DNA of 64,000 nucleotides, from contig NZ_NJCX01000014.1 in NCBI RefSeq assembly GCF_002632875.1, positions 55,633 through 119,632 of the forward strand, given 5' to 3'. Numbering within the stretch: the stretch's first letter is position 1; each line of letters begins with the position of its first letter. The notes under the pieces were generated by a model that worked only from the letters and a program-made list of their open reading frames with translations, made no database searches and was not told the origin of the DNA. Below, piece by piece: positions 43,200 to 52,409 of the stretch. The position numbers and the translations under genes are program-made. The DNA comes from Xenorhabdus kozodoii (GTDB taxonomy: Bacteria; Pseudomonadota; Gammaproteobacteria; Enterobacterales; Enterobacteriaceae).

Positions 43200-43237
43200 G
43201 ATAAAACAGAACAGTATGCTGCTTAATCTGTTTTATC
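43200..43237 (+). promoter_or_regulatory. 11-bp hairpin in the glnA leader
   Basis: GATAAAACAGA pairs perfectly with TCTGTTTTATC around a 16-nt loop that itself can fold (CAG/CTG). It ends about 17 bases before the AGGAGAA ribosome site. No T-run follows, so it is not a terminator. Confidence 0.5.
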
Positions 43238-43265
43238 AGGCTGACGTAAACCAGGAGAACCCAGT

Positions 43266-44675
43266 ATGTCCGTTGAACATGTTTTGTCCATGATTGAAGA
43301 ACATCAGGTGAAGTTTATTGACTTACGTTTTACTGACACCAAAGGTAAAGAACAACATATCACCCTCCCTGCCCACCAAGTTGATGAAGACTTCTTTGAA
43401 GATGGCAAAATGTTTGACGGTTCGTCTATCGGTGGCTGGAAAGGTATCAATGAATCTGACATGGTGTTAATGCCAGATCCAAGCACCGCGATGCTCGACC
43501 CTTTCTTTAATGATGCCACTCTGATCCTGCGTTGCGACATCCTTGAACCTGGCACCATGCAAGGTTATAGCCGCGACCCACGTTCCATTGCGAAACGTGC
43601 AGAAGATTTCCTGCGTGCAAGCGATATTGCTGATACCGTTTTATTTGGGCCGGAACCCGAATTCTTCCTGTTCGATGATATCCGCTTTGGCAATTCCATC
43701 TCTGGCTCGTATTACCATATTGATGATACGGAAGCCGCATGGAACAGCGGTACACGCTATGAAAATGGTAACAAGGGGCATCGTCCCGCCATTAAAGGCG
43801 GGTATTTTCCGGTTCCTCCTGTGGATTCTGCCCAAGACCTGCGGTCAGCGATGTGCCTGACAATGGAAAAAATGGGATTGGTCGTTGAAGCCCATCACCA
43901 TGAGGTTGCAACCGCCGGACAAAACGAGGTGGCGACCCGCTTTAATACCATGACCAAAAAAGCGGATGAAACCCAGATTTATAAGTATGTCGTGCATAAC
44001 GTTGCCCATAAACATGGCAAGACGGCCACATTTATGCCCAAACCCTTGGTGGGGGATAACGGTTCAGGTATGCACTGTCATATGTCACTGTCCAAAAATG
44101 GCACTAACCTGTTTGCGGGTGACAAATACGGCGGTCTCTCCGAAATAGCCCTTTACTATATCGGCGGTATCATCAAACACGCCCGCGCACTGAATGCCTT
44201 CACTAACCCAACAACCAACTCATACAAACGTCTGGTGCCGGGCTTTGAAGCGCCCGTGATGTTAGCCTATTCTGCCCGTAACCGTTCCGCGTCTATCCGT
44301 ATTCCCGTGGTAGCCAGCACCAAAGCGCGACGTATCGAAGTCCGTTTTCCTGATCCTGCTGCAAACCCTTATCTGGCTTTCTCTGCCCTGTTGATGGCAG
44401 GTCTGGATGGCATCATCAACAAAATCCATCCCGGTGATGCAATGGATAAAAACTTGTATGACCTGCCCGCAGAAGAAGCCCAAGAGATCCCGACCGTGGC
44501 CTCTTCTTTGGAAGAAGCGCTGGCCGCATTAGATGCAGACCGCGAATTCCTGACCCGCGGCGGGGTTTTCACTGATGATACGATTGATGCTTATATCAAT
44601 TTATTGAATGGGGAAATTGAGCGTGTCCGCATGACACCACATCCTCTGGAGTTTGAACTGTATTACAGCGTGTAG
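43266..44675 (+). CDS. glnA: Glutamine synthetase, type I
   Basis: 469 residues, the E. coli length. It makes glutamine from glutamate, ammonia and ATP as a dodecamer. Beta-grasp domain at the N-terminus with [19 protein letters not shown], catalytic motifs [25 protein letters not shown] and [11 protein letters not shown], and the adenylylation tyrosine in NLYDLPAEE near residue 397, so it belongs to the GlnE-regulated GSI-beta class. AGGAG lies 7 bases before the start. First gene of glnA-glnL-glnG under NtrC/sigma-54. Confidence 0.99.
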   Translation: MSVEHVLSMIEEHQVKFIDLRFTDTKGKEQHITLPAHQVDEDFFEDGKMFDGSSIGGWKGINESDMVLMPDPSTAMLDPFFNDATLILRCDILEPGTMQGYSRDPRSIAKRAEDFLRASDIADTVLFGPEPEFFLFDDIRFGNSISGSYYHIDDTEAAWNSGTRYENGNKGHRPAIKGGYFPVPPVDSAQDLRSAMCLTMEKMGLVVEAHHHEVATAGQNEVATRFNTMTKKADETQIYKYVVHNVAHKHGKTATFMPKPLVGDNGSGMHCHMSLSKNGTNLFAGDKYGGLSEIALYYIGGIIKHARALNAFTNPTTNSYKRLVPGFEAPVMLAYSARNRSASIRIPVVASTKARRIEVRFPDPAANPYLAFSALLMAGLDGIINKIHPGDAMDKNLYDLPAEEAQEIPTVASSLEEALAALDADREFLTRGGVFTDDTIDAYINLLNGEIERVRMTPHPLEFELYYSV

Positions 44676-44714
44676 TGCCTGACGCATGAGTTTTTTTGTT
44701 GCCGTGAAACTTTT

Positions 44715-44740
44715 GGCCCATCTTTAGATGGGCCCTTTTC
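44715..44740 (+). terminator. Terminator between glnA and glnL
   Basis: GGCCCATCT pairs with AGATGGGCC around TT, followed by CTTTTCCCTT. It would stop most glnA transcripts so that glnLG is made at low level. Confidence 0.85.
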
Positions 44741-44823
44741 CCTTACATATACCCAATTGTCTTACCCATGAAGCTATATGCTGAGCGGAAGGATTGATCA
44801 AACGATGACGAAGTAAGCTACAA

Positions 44824-44840
44824 TGCACCAAAAAAGTGCA
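44824..44840. promoter_or_regulatory. NtrC site before glnL
   Basis: TGCACCAAAAAAGTGCA is an excellent NtrC dyad 8 bases before the glnL start. In E. coli a site at this position represses the glnL promoter; the placement over the ribosome-site region fits the same role. Confidence 0.8.
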
Positions 44841-44848
44841 GGAACGGA

Positions 44849-45898
44849 ATGACAATGGTGAGTTTACCCAAAGCAGAACAAATTCTCGATTCACAGATAA
44901 ACAACGTCTTGGTGCTGGATAATGATTTGATTATTCGCTATGCCAATCATTCTGCTATGCAACTTCTGGCCCAAAGTTCCCGTAAGTTATTCGGCACGCC
45001 GCTTCCTATCCTGTTTAGTTATATTTCACTGGATACAGAATTGATGCGTTCCAGTTTGATCAACGGCCATGGCTTTACCGATAACGAAGTCATACTGGTG
45101 ATCAACAATCAGTCTCATGTGATGTCGCTCAGCGCCCAACCCATTTCCGAACAGTTTATTCTGCTGGAACTGGCGCCTATGGACAGTCAACGCCGTTTAA
45201 GCCAAGAGCAGATTCAACAAGCACAGCAGGCGGCTGCGCGGGAATTGGTTCGGGGGCTGGCACATGAAATCAAGAACCCGCTTGGCGGGTTACGGGGAGC
45301 CGCGCAGTTGCTTGCCAAAGCGTTGCCTGACCCCTCCTTGCGGGAATATACCCAAGTGATCATTGAACAGGCGGACAGGCTACGCAACCTTGTTGACCGA
45401 TTGCTGGGACCACAGCATCCCGGCGCCCAAACCCGCCAAAGCATTCACCATGTCGTCGAGCGGGTCTGTCAGTTAGTCTCACTGGAAATGCCGGCCAATG
45501 TGACGCTGGTTAAAGATTATGATCCGAGTCTGCCTGAACTGGCGCATTACCCTGATCAAATCGAGCAGGTATTACTGAATATCACCCGCAATGCCTTAAA
45601 AGCATTAGGAAAAAAAGGAGGGACTATCACTTTGAGGACGCGAACTGCGTTCCAGATTACCCTACAGGGCGACCGCTACCGCTTGGCGGCTCGAATTGAT
45701 GTTGAAGATAACGGGTCAGGTATCCCTCCTCATATTCAGGATACCCTTTTTTACCCTATGATCAGTGGATATGAAGGTGGAACTGGACTTGGGTTATCCA
45801 TAGCACGTAATCTGATTGACCAACATGCTGGCAAAATTGAATTTACCAGTTGGCCAGGACATACGGAGTTTTCCATTTACCTGCCTATCAAGAAATAA
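44849..45898 (+). CDS. glnL: Nitrogen sensor kinase/phosphatase NtrB
   Basis: 349 residues, the E. coli length. PAS domain at the N-terminus (about 10-120), H-box [20 protein letters not shown] with the phospho-acceptor His near 139, N-box [12 protein letters not shown] and G-boxes [12 protein letters not shown] and [13 protein letters not shown]. Soluble, with no membrane segment, as usual. It phosphorylates or dephosphorylates NtrC according to PII (GlnB) state. It sits between glnA and glnG. Confidence 0.97.
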   Translation: MTMVSLPKAEQILDSQINNVLVLDNDLIIRYANHSAMQLLAQSSRKLFGTPLPILFSYISLDTELMRSSLINGHGFTDNEVILVINNQSHVMSLSAQPISEQFILLELAPMDSQRRLSQEQIQQAQQAAARELVRGLAHEIKNPLGGLRGAAQLLAKALPDPSLREYTQVIIEQADRLRNLVDRLLGPQHPGAQTRQSIHHVVERVCQLVSLEMPANVTLVKDYDPSLPELAHYPDQIEQVLLNITRNALKALGKKGGTITLRTRTAFQITLQGDRYRLAARIDVEDNGSGIPPHIQDTLFYPMISGYEGGTGLGLSIARNLIDQHAGKIEFTSWPGHTEFSIYLPIKK

Positions 45899-45946
45899 CC
45901 GATCAAGAGCCGGCCGAGCAAGCAAACTGAATAAGAAGGGGTGACC

Positions 45947-47377
45947 ATGCAACGAGGAAAAGTCTGGATTGTTGATGATGACAGTTCTATCCGCTGGGTA
46001 CTTGAACGGGCACTGAGTGGTGCAGGGATGGAGTGTATCAGTTTTGCAAATGCGGATGCCGTATTGACCGCACTAGAGCAGGATAATCCAGAAGTCATTC
46101 TGTCAGATATCCGTATGCCCGGAATGGATGGGCTGAGTCTGCTCAACCAGATAAAGCAGAACCACCCACAGCTTCCGGTCATCATTATGACCGCCCATTC
46201 TGATCTGGATGCCGCAGTCAGTGCCTACCAACACGGTGCATTCGATTATCTGCCCAAGCCTTTCGATATTGATGAAACGGTCGCCCTGGTTGAACGGGCA
46301 TTAAGTCATTATCGGGAACAACATCTTTCAACGTCCAATCCACAGTTGCCGATATCCGTCTCAGATATGATCGGAGAAGCCCCCGCCATGCAGGAGGTAT
46401 ACCGGATTATTGGTCGTCTTTCCCGCTCCTCTATCAGCGTGTTAATCAATGGTGAATCCGGCACCGGAAAAGAGCTGGTTGCCCATGCCCTTCACCGCCA
46501 CAGTCCACGTGCTTCAGCACCCTTTATTGCCCTGAACATGGCGGCAATCCCGAAAGATTTGATTGAGTCTGAATTGTTTGGTCACGAAAAAGGGGCTTTC
46601 ACCGGCGCAAACCAGGTACGCCACGGCCGTTTTGAGCAGGCCAATGGTGGCTCTCTGTTTTTGGATGAAATTGGTGATATGCCATTGGATATCCAAACTC
46701 GCCTACTGCGGGTTCTGGCCGAAGGACAATTCTATCGGGTCGGGGGATATGCACCGGTGAAGGTTGATGTCCGTATCATCGCCGCCACTCACCAGCACCT
46801 TGAGCAACGTGTTACAGAAGGTAAATTTAGGGAAGACCTCTACCATCGCCTGAATGTGATCCGTGTCCAGTTACCGCCTTTGCGGGACAGAGTGGAAGAC
46901 ATTCCTCGTCTGGCACACCACTTTTTGCAACAAACAGCCAAAGAACTGGGTGTTGAAGCCAAGGTGTTGCACCCTGATACTGAATTCGCCCTGATGCGTC
47001 TGCCGTGGTCAGGCAATGTCCGCCAGTTAGAAAATGTGTGTCGCTGGTTGACCGTGATGGCAGCAAGCAAGGAAGTACTGGTACAGGATCTACCGGCGGA
47101 ACTGATTGGCAGCAACTCACCCGCCGGGCAGGCAGGAAATCCCCCTGTTTCACGCCCCACACCACCTGAGAATTGGTCACAACTGCTGGCTGAATGGGCG
47201 CAACACGCCTTAAAAGAGGGAAAAATCGATCTCCTTTCCGATGCCCTTCCGTTGCTGGAGCGTACCTTGCTCAATTGCGCGCTGGAACATACCAATGGAC
47301 ATAAACAGGAAGCCGCCCGTTTGCTGGGTTGGGGAAGAAATACGATCACGCGGAAGTTGAAGGAATTGGGGTTGTGA
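45947..47377 (+). CDS. glnG: Nitrogen response regulator NtrC
   Basis: 476 residues. Receiver domain with Asp54 in [13 protein letters not shown], sigma-54 AAA+ domain with Walker A GESGTGKE and the GAFTGA loop in [20 protein letters not shown], and a C-terminal Fis-type helix-turn-helix ([20 protein letters not shown]). The ATG at 45947 is chosen by homology and a GAAGGGGTG ribosome site; a GTG two codons earlier is in frame. Activates glnA and other Ntr genes. Confidence 0.97.
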   Translation: MQRGKVWIVDDDSSIRWVLERALSGAGMECISFANADAVLTALEQDNPEVILSDIRMPGMDGLSLLNQIKQNHPQLPVIIMTAHSDLDAAVSAYQHGAFDYLPKPFDIDETVALVERALSHYREQHLSTSNPQLPISVSDMIGEAPAMQEVYRIIGRLSRSSISVLINGESGTGKELVAHALHRHSPRASAPFIALNMAAIPKDLIESELFGHEKGAFTGANQVRHGRFEQANGGSLFLDEIGDMPLDIQTRLLRVLAEGQFYRVGGYAPVKVDVRIIAATHQHLEQRVTEGKFREDLYHRLNVIRVQLPPLRDRVEDIPRLAHHFLQQTAKELGVEAKVLHPDTEFALMRLPWSGNVRQLENVCRWLTVMAASKEVLVQDLPAELIGSNSPAGQAGNPPVSRPTPPENWSQLLAEWAQHALKEGKIDLLSDALPLLERTLLNCALEHTNGHKQEAARLLGWGRNTITRKLKELGL

Positions 47378-47736
47378 TACATAGTCCATATATCTAGCCC
47401 CAAACTAGTCAGAGATATAACCCTATAAAAATAAACCCTATAGCATCTATCTGTTATTATCTCCTTACTCTTCTCATTCCCTATATTGTGGATGCTATTT
47501 GGTGTAGCTCCCCTTCACACAAAAAAAGATAAATTCGAATATTACCTACGCATCTTGAAAGGCGACTGGTATAAAATTAATAAGTTACATTAACATATAA
47601 AATTTTCAGTTAAAAATAAATTAAGTTTCAATTAAGAAAATAACCTACAATTTTAAATAAGCTCTTCATTTTAACAAACAGCGAAAAATATAAATCATTT
47701 GAATATAGAAACAAAATTAATTATATTCAAGAAAAA
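47378..47736. other. AT-rich region between glnG and the orphan gene
   Basis: 359 bases. It holds one end of the 105-bp repeat (47549-47573) and otherwise very AT-rich DNA. No clear glnG terminator and no further gene seen. The drop in GC begins about 47390 and continues through the next gene. Confidence 0.5.
47549..47573 (-). repeat. Terminal fragment of the 105-bp repeat
   Basis: The 25 bases reading CGCATCTTGAAAGGCGACTG then GTATA are the reverse complement of the left end of the 105-bp element. The rest of the element is not present next to it, so this is a solo end or a decayed copy. Confidence 0.75.
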
Positions 47737-48351
47737 ATGAAAGAGGACTATACGTTGATCCACAAAACATACCAGTGGAATGAAAAGGTCTATCACAATA
47801 GAACTTACACTCACCCTGAAACAAAAGAGTTATTTGATCTTTCCCACATGGCACCTAAGACAATAAAAATTAAATATGAATACAATGATAGTCTAAAAAA
47901 GAAGATAAAGGGTGAATTACAAGCAAGAGTTATATTTAGTCATCATTGTTATACTAAAACTATATTGGACGCTGAGGACAGTGCAATTTTAATAACAGAA
48001 TACGAAAATGGAGTAATCAAAGAACATCGAGCTTTTGATAAAGTGAGATACAAATATACTTTCGCTCTATTAGAGGTTATAGTAAATATATCATATAAAA
48101 TATGCAGAGAAAGTAGATTAAAAGGAAAAATAATTAGATTAGAAGAAAAAGATAGAAATAATCCACACAGGGGGATCTATATCATTATGAAACTAAAGAT
48201 CAAAAAAGAAAATCTATTTTTATACATTGAAACAGCACATTACAGGAAAAATGAGCCTATTAACGCTCAATTAAAAAAAGAATCACGAAGATTTATGTTA
48301 ATATTAGGAGATATGTTGAAAAATGACTGGAATTATTTAATCAATTCATAG
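47737..48351 (+). CDS. AT-rich orphan protein, unknown function
   Basis: 204 residues that I do not recognise. Lys-, Ile- and Tyr-rich, with no signal peptide or membrane helix. Notable features are ARVIFSHHCYTKT near residue 65, EHRAFDKVRYKYTFALLEVI near 115, HRGIYIIMKLKIKKENLFLY near 148 and IETAHYRKNEP. The start (ATG 47737) has only a weak GAAAAA upstream; no better one is visible. Base composition is far more AT-rich than glnG or hemN, and a repeat end lies upstream, both signs of transfer. A strong terminator follows, so it is probably expressed as a single gene. In E. coli only the tiny yshB lies between glnG and hemN. Confidence 0.7.
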   Translation: MKEDYTLIHKTYQWNEKVYHNRTYTHPETKELFDLSHMAPKTIKIKYEYNDSLKKKIKGELQARVIFSHHCYTKTILDAEDSAILITEYENGVIKEHRAFDKVRYKYTFALLEVIVNISYKICRESRLKGKIIRLEEKDRNNPHRGIYIIMKLKIKKENLFLYIETAHYRKNEPINAQLKKESRRFMLILGDMLKNDWNYLINS

Positions 48352-48353
48352 AT

Positions 48354-48388
48354 ACATTAAAGCCCAACTAATAGCCGGGCTTTAATGT
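48354..48388. terminator. Hairpin after the orphan gene
   Basis: ACATTAAAGCCC pairs perfectly with GGGCTTTAATGT (12 bp) around an 11-nt loop, beginning two bases after the stop codon. Its A/T flanks would work in either direction. Confidence 0.75.
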
Positions 48389-48395
48389 AAACAGA

Positions 48396-48500
48396 CTAAA
48401 TAATAGACCGCTGCACCTCTTCACAAATCGCTTTGCTATCCCAAGTGACTGTCAGGTTAGGATTAACCCCGTCGAGAGACCAATTAACATTGGCGGCATA
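48396..48500 (-). pseudogene. 3' remnant of an unidentified gene
   Basis: On the minus strand 34 codons read YAANVNWSLDGVNPNLTVTW then DSKAICEEVQRSII and a stop, a protein-like sequence ended immediately upstream by an in-frame TGA, with no start codon. It abuts the orphan's terminator. I cannot name the parent protein. It may be the tail of a gene lost by deletion between the orphan and hemN. Confidence 0.4.
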
Positions 48501-48623
48501 TCAGCACTACTTTAGTAGACCCAACTTCCAGCAAAGCCTACGATTCGTAATTGCAGCTCATGCTGAATACTGCTTAATTCTAGTACAAAGTAACAGCACA
48601 CTCAACCCTGTTTTCATCGATAC

Positions 48624-49997
48624 TCATATCACCCGCGAAAACTGTCGCTGTCGCATCTGGTTACGCAGATAGCGATCAAAACACATACAAACATTACGTA
48701 TCAGTAAACGCCCCTTGGGGGAGACTTGGATCTGCGATTCAGTGACTTCAACCAACCCATCTTCTGCCAAGGGTGACAACAATTGCAGGTCTTCGGCAAA
48801 GTAATCCGCAAAATTCAGCCCATAATGCTGCTCGATGTCCGCAAAGTTCAGCCTGAAGTTACAGATTAGCGCCTTAATCACATCACGGCGAATACAGTCA
48901 TCCTGCGTCAACGCTAAACCACGCCACAAAGCATGGCCTTGCGCTTCCACCGCAGTATAGTAGGCTTTCAGGTCTTTCTGATTTTGGGCATAACTCTCCC
49001 CCAACATACTGATCGCAGACACACCTATACCCAGTAAATCGCATTCCCCCTGCGTGGTATATCCTTGAAAATTGCGGTGCAAGATGCCTTCACGTTGGGC
49101 AACAGACAATTCATCATCAGGGCGGGCAAAATGATCCATGCCAATAAACTGATAGCCATTGCCTGTCAGGGTCGAAATCGTTTCTTGCAAAATCTTCAGC
49201 TTTTGCGTCGCGCTGGGTAAATCCTGTTCCTTAATCTTGCGCTGTGCCGCAAATAAATTCGGTAAGTGAGCATAGTTGAATACACTTAAGCGATCAGGGG
49301 ATAATGCCAACACGCGCTGCAAGGTAAAGGCAAAACTCTCCGGTGTCTGTTTCGGCAGGCCATAAATCAAATCAATGCTGGTGGAGGTAAAACCGGTTGC
49401 ACGGGCACGCTTGACCAGTTCAAAAATAAACGCTTCATCCTGCTCTCGATTAACCAGGCGCTGTACATCTTTATTGAAATCCTGCACCCCCATGCTCAAA
49501 CGGTTAAAGCCTTCGTCGCGCAGGTGGTCTATGACATCGAGTTCAATTTCACGCGGATCAATTTCGATGGAAAGCTCAGCATCAGGCAGAAAATGGAAAT
49601 GGCTTCGCAACATCGACATCAATCGGCTGATCTGTGTTTTATCCAGATAGGTTGGCGTCCCTCCCCCCCAGTGCATCTGGCTGATTTTCCGTTGGGAAAA
49701 CAATTTGGCGCGGGCAGTAATCTCTTTTTCCAGCACATTCAGATAGTCATCCGCTTTGTGCTTTTGGCGCGTCACTAATTTATTGCAACCACAGAAATAA
49801 CAAAGTTTATGGCAAAACGGGATATGGATATAGAGGGAAAGCGGACGATCAGGATAACGGGCAGCGGCCTGTGCAAAAGCCGTCGTATCGTACTGTGGGT
49901 TAAACTCTAATGCTGTTGGGTACGACGTATAACGAGGCCCTGAATAGTTGTATTTTTGGATCAAAGGCAGATCCCAAACAATGGCTTGCTCTGACAT
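48624..49997 (-). CDS. hemN: Oxygen-independent coproporphyrinogen III oxidase
   Basis: 457 residues, the E. coli length. A radical-SAM enzyme with the cluster motif CHKLCYFCGC near residues 62-71, GGGTPTYLD and the HemN C-terminal domain. It converts coproporphyrinogen III to protoporphyrinogen IX without oxygen in haem synthesis. It is next to yihI, as in E. coli. Confidence 0.97.
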   Translation of the reverse strand: MSEQAIVWDLPLIQKYNYSGPRYTSYPTALEFNPQYDTTAFAQAAARYPDRPLSLYIHIPFCHKLCYFCGCNKLVTRQKHKADDYLNVLEKEITARAKLFSQRKISQMHWGGGTPTYLDKTQISRLMSMLRSHFHFLPDAELSIEIDPREIELDVIDHLRDEGFNRLSMGVQDFNKDVQRLVNREQDEAFIFELVKRARATGFTSTSIDLIYGLPKQTPESFAFTLQRVLALSPDRLSVFNYAHLPNLFAAQRKIKEQDLPSATQKLKILQETISTLTGNGYQFIGMDHFARPDDELSVAQREGILHRNFQGYTTQGECDLLGIGVSAISMLGESYAQNQKDLKAYYTAVEAQGHALWRGLALTQDDCIRRDVIKALICNFRLNFADIEQHYGLNFADYFAEDLQLLSPLAEDGLVEVTESQIQVSPKGRLLIRNVCMCFDRYLRNQMRQRQFSRVI

Positions 49998-49999
49998 GC

Positions 50000-50182
50000 T
50001 TATTCCTTCCGCTGTTTTCGCCCATCAAAACGCAACATTTTCGTGGAATTGAAACGTCGTGCCATGATGCTCGTGCGCAACCGACATTGACATCGCGATA
50101 GCCGCCATAGTTTACCCAATAACCCCAATAAATAACATACTAATATTGTGGTTATCAGGATGAACCCGCCTTTTATGAACAC
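50000..50182 (-). CDS. Possible small membrane protein upstream of hemN
   Basis: 60 codons from a GTG (50182) ending three bases before the hemN start. One hydrophobic segment (GGFILITTILVCYLLGLLGK) is followed by a basic tail, a plausible small inner-membrane protein. There is no good ribosome site and I know no homologue. It may be chance coding in the hemN leader. Confidence 0.25.
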   Translation of the reverse strand: MFIKGGFILITTILVCYLLGLLGKLWRLSRCQCRLRTSIMARRFNSTKMLRFDGRKQRKE

Positions 50183-50200
50183 CAGTTATCGATAAAGGCG

Positions 50201-50716
50201 TTACTTACCCTTCAACAATTGCATGATATCTTCTTTGGGTTCTTCTTCACTTTCCTCTTCTTCCAGGCTAATGCCTAGCTCTTCCATCAGGGTATCAATG
50301 CGATCGAGCATATTGTCGACATAAGCATGCTCTTCCTGGGACAGTGTTTCATCCTGCTCAAGACGTGCCAACAACGCATCCAATCGTTCATCATTTTCCA
50401 GCAGTTGTAGCTCTTCCTGTGGTGACAGGCGAGGCTTCTCTATAACTGGCTTAACTGTCGTCGCTTTCTTACTGACGCTCTCACCGACGATCAGAGGAAC
50501 CGGAACTTTACTGCCGATACGTGGATCTGGTTTCTGCTTGTCTGTTAGGTGATGGTTATTGCCGCCATTACCATTATGACGGCTGCCTGCCGAATGACCA
50601 CGGCGTTTTTTCTGGCGCTTACGCTCGCGCCCTTCTGCATCCAGCTCGGCGCGACTTTTTCTTTTTTGCTTACCAGCAAAATATTTCGTTGGCGATTTTT
50701 TCTTTAACGGGTTCAT
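50201..50716 (-). CDS. yihI: Der GTPase-activating protein YihI
   Basis: 171 residues. A basic N-terminus ([20 protein letters not shown]) and acidic C-terminus ([20 protein letters not shown]) flank the conserved [20 protein letters not shown]. YihI stimulates GTP hydrolysis by Der and so tunes 50S assembly. Highly charged and probably partly disordered. Confidence 0.93.
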   Translation of the reverse strand: MNPLKKKSPTKYFAGKQKRKSRAELDAEGRERKRQKKRRGHSAGSRHNGNGGNNHHLTDKQKPDPRIGSKVPVPLIVGESVSKKATTVKPVIEKPRLSPQEELQLLENDERLDALLARLEQDETLSQEEHAYVDNMLDRIDTLMEELGISLEEEESEEEPKEDIMQLLKGK

Positions 50717-50865
50717 AGCTTGTGACTCAACTCACTTTTATCAAGATATTTTCGGCGGAATCTAACAGAAACGGCCTGCAACATCCAATGTCATTCACTT
50801 AACGTTTAAATTTCGTCTAGTATTCTAGGTAGTTTTAACTCAAATAATATGATCATCAGGCTACC

Positions 50866-52335
50866 ATGCGTTTTTTTGATACTCCTTCTTATCGCATGCC
50901 ATTGTATCTTTGGGTCACTGGCTATGCGGCTTTGTGGATAATAGCAAGCTATTCTCTCGATCCCACCGTTCCTTATGATGCCGTAGAAGCCTTAAACTGG
51001 GGCATGAATGGGGAATGGGGTTCGCCCAAAAATCCGTGGCTAGTGGGTGCTATTATGCTACCTGCTGTCTCTATCGGCGATATTTCTCTCAGTTTTTATT
51101 GGTATTTCACCCATTTTGTTGCCATTGCCATCGGTATGCTTGGGGTTTGGCAACTGGCTTTCCGGCTGACGGGCAAAGTGATACTCGCTTGGCTTGCCAT
51201 GCTGACGCTGAACCTATCCGGTATCATCAATTTTGACATTATTCCTTATAACGATAATTACCTTTTGGTCATGCTTTGGCCGTGGTCATTGCTGTTTTTC
51301 CTGCAAGCCATTGACGATCACCCCAAATGGTGGCTGGCATTCGCCCTCACCACAGGGCTGGCAACTATGGCAAAGTATTCGTCGCTTGCGATAGTCGGCT
51401 CGGTCTTTTTGCTTTCCCTGTTCGTGCCTAAAGTGCGCCGTAACTATCGGCAGCCGCTGTTTTATCTCGCCATTCTAATCTGGTTCGTACTGGTATTGCC
51501 GAATGTTTGGTGGCTGATGCATAACGACTTTGTCGCGTTTAAGTGGGTCGATTCCCAAATCCAGCAAGGCTTTAACCTGCATACCACACGCGCGCTACTT
51601 TCTGTGTTCTACCCGTTAATTATCGTCAGCGCCCTTATTTATCTGCTGGGTGGCCGAATTGGCTGGCCTAAGCAGCAATCCAATGCACTGGCGAATATCG
51701 TGATCTTGCTGCCTCTGTTGATTATTTACGGCTGGTTCTCCTTCAATCAGGGCGGACGGATGACCGAATGGGTACAACCTTTTATGGTCGTTTCGGCGGC
51801 ACTGTTGGTGGGATCGGTAACGGTATTCCCCACTAAACCCTTGTCAGGCACATTACGAGGATTGACGGTGTTTGGCGTATTGGTGCTGAGCGGTTATATC
51901 GGTGTTATGATGGCCAATGTCCGGGGCGCAGGGCAAAAGTTTGTTGGCATAAAAACCTTCGCCAGCCAACTTGATCAACGTTGGAACGAATTGTATCCCA
52001 CTCCGTTACGCTATGTTGGCGGAGAATATCTGCACCAGTGGCTGACATTTTACAGCCACTACCATCCAGAAACGATACAACCCTGGGAATTAGATAATGG
52101 TGAGCCACCCAATATCTATAACCGCCATATCAAAGCGGGCAATATCCTGAAATACGGTGCTTTGTTAGTGGGAGAGCGGGGAAAGAGTTGTGAAGAAGAA
52201 GATTTCCAACCTACTTTTGCGCAATGGCCATCATTAATACTCAGTCACAAAGAAGAGTTCGCTTTCCAGTCCCAACCCGGTGCGGAGTTCGATACGGTTT
52301 GCATTGGCTTCGTCTCACCTAAATATCTTCAATGA
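50866..52335 (+). CDS. Family-39 (PMT_2/ArnT-like) membrane glycosyltransferase
   Basis: 489 residues with about 11 membrane helices and a C-terminal periplasmic part. The N-terminal loop has PTVPYDAVEALNWGMNGEWG (the acidic DxxE catalytic region of GT-C enzymes) and later NFDIIPYNDNYLLVMLWPWS. PMT_2 enzymes move sugars from undecaprenyl-phosphate carriers to lipid A, O-antigen or other acceptors in the periplasm. The acceptor here is unknown, and it stands alone, away from an LPS locus. Confidence 0.85.
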   Translation: MRFFDTPSYRMPLYLWVTGYAALWIIASYSLDPTVPYDAVEALNWGMNGEWGSPKNPWLVGAIMLPAVSIGDISLSFYWYFTHFVAIAIGMLGVWQLAFRLTGKVILAWLAMLTLNLSGIINFDIIPYNDNYLLVMLWPWSLLFFLQAIDDHPKWWLAFALTTGLATMAKYSSLAIVGSVFLLSLFVPKVRRNYRQPLFYLAILIWFVLVLPNVWWLMHNDFVAFKWVDSQIQQGFNLHTTRALLSVFYPLIIVSALIYLLGGRIGWPKQQSNALANIVILLPLLIIYGWFSFNQGGRMTEWVQPFMVVSAALLVGSVTVFPTKPLSGTLRGLTVFGVLVLSGYIGVMMANVRGAGQKFVGIKTFASQLDQRWNELYPTPLRYVGGEYLHQWLTFYSHYHPETIQPWELDNGEPPNIYNRHIKAGNILKYGALLVGERGKSCEEEDFQPTFAQWPSLILSHKEEFAFQSQPGAEFDTVCIGFVSPKYLQ

Positions 52336-52352
52336 TCAGTTACCCCTGAATA

Positions 52353-52390
52353 AGCAAGCCTGGCATTAGTCTGTCCAGGCTTGCTTTTTT
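52353..52390 (+). terminator. Terminator of the glycosyltransferase gene
   Basis: AGCAAGCCTGG pairs with CCAGGCTTGCT (11 bp) followed by six T. It lies between the convergent glycosyltransferase and adeP genes. Confidence 0.88.
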
Positions 52391-52409
52391 GCCACTATTT
52401 CAATCGGGC

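Larger units (their letters stand above)
42722..43265. other. Divergent regulatory region typA/glnA
   Basis: 544 bases without a gene. It contains two NtrC sites, a sigma-54 promoter and a structured leader for glnA (separate entries), plus the typA promoter on the minus strand, not pinpointed. The mid part (43020-43110) is AT-rich. Confidence 0.7.

Noticed and set aside
48433..48672. 79-codon plus-strand ORF downstream of the orphan gene
   Set aside because: It is antisense to a protein-like remnant and to the hemN 3' end, and has no ribosome site.
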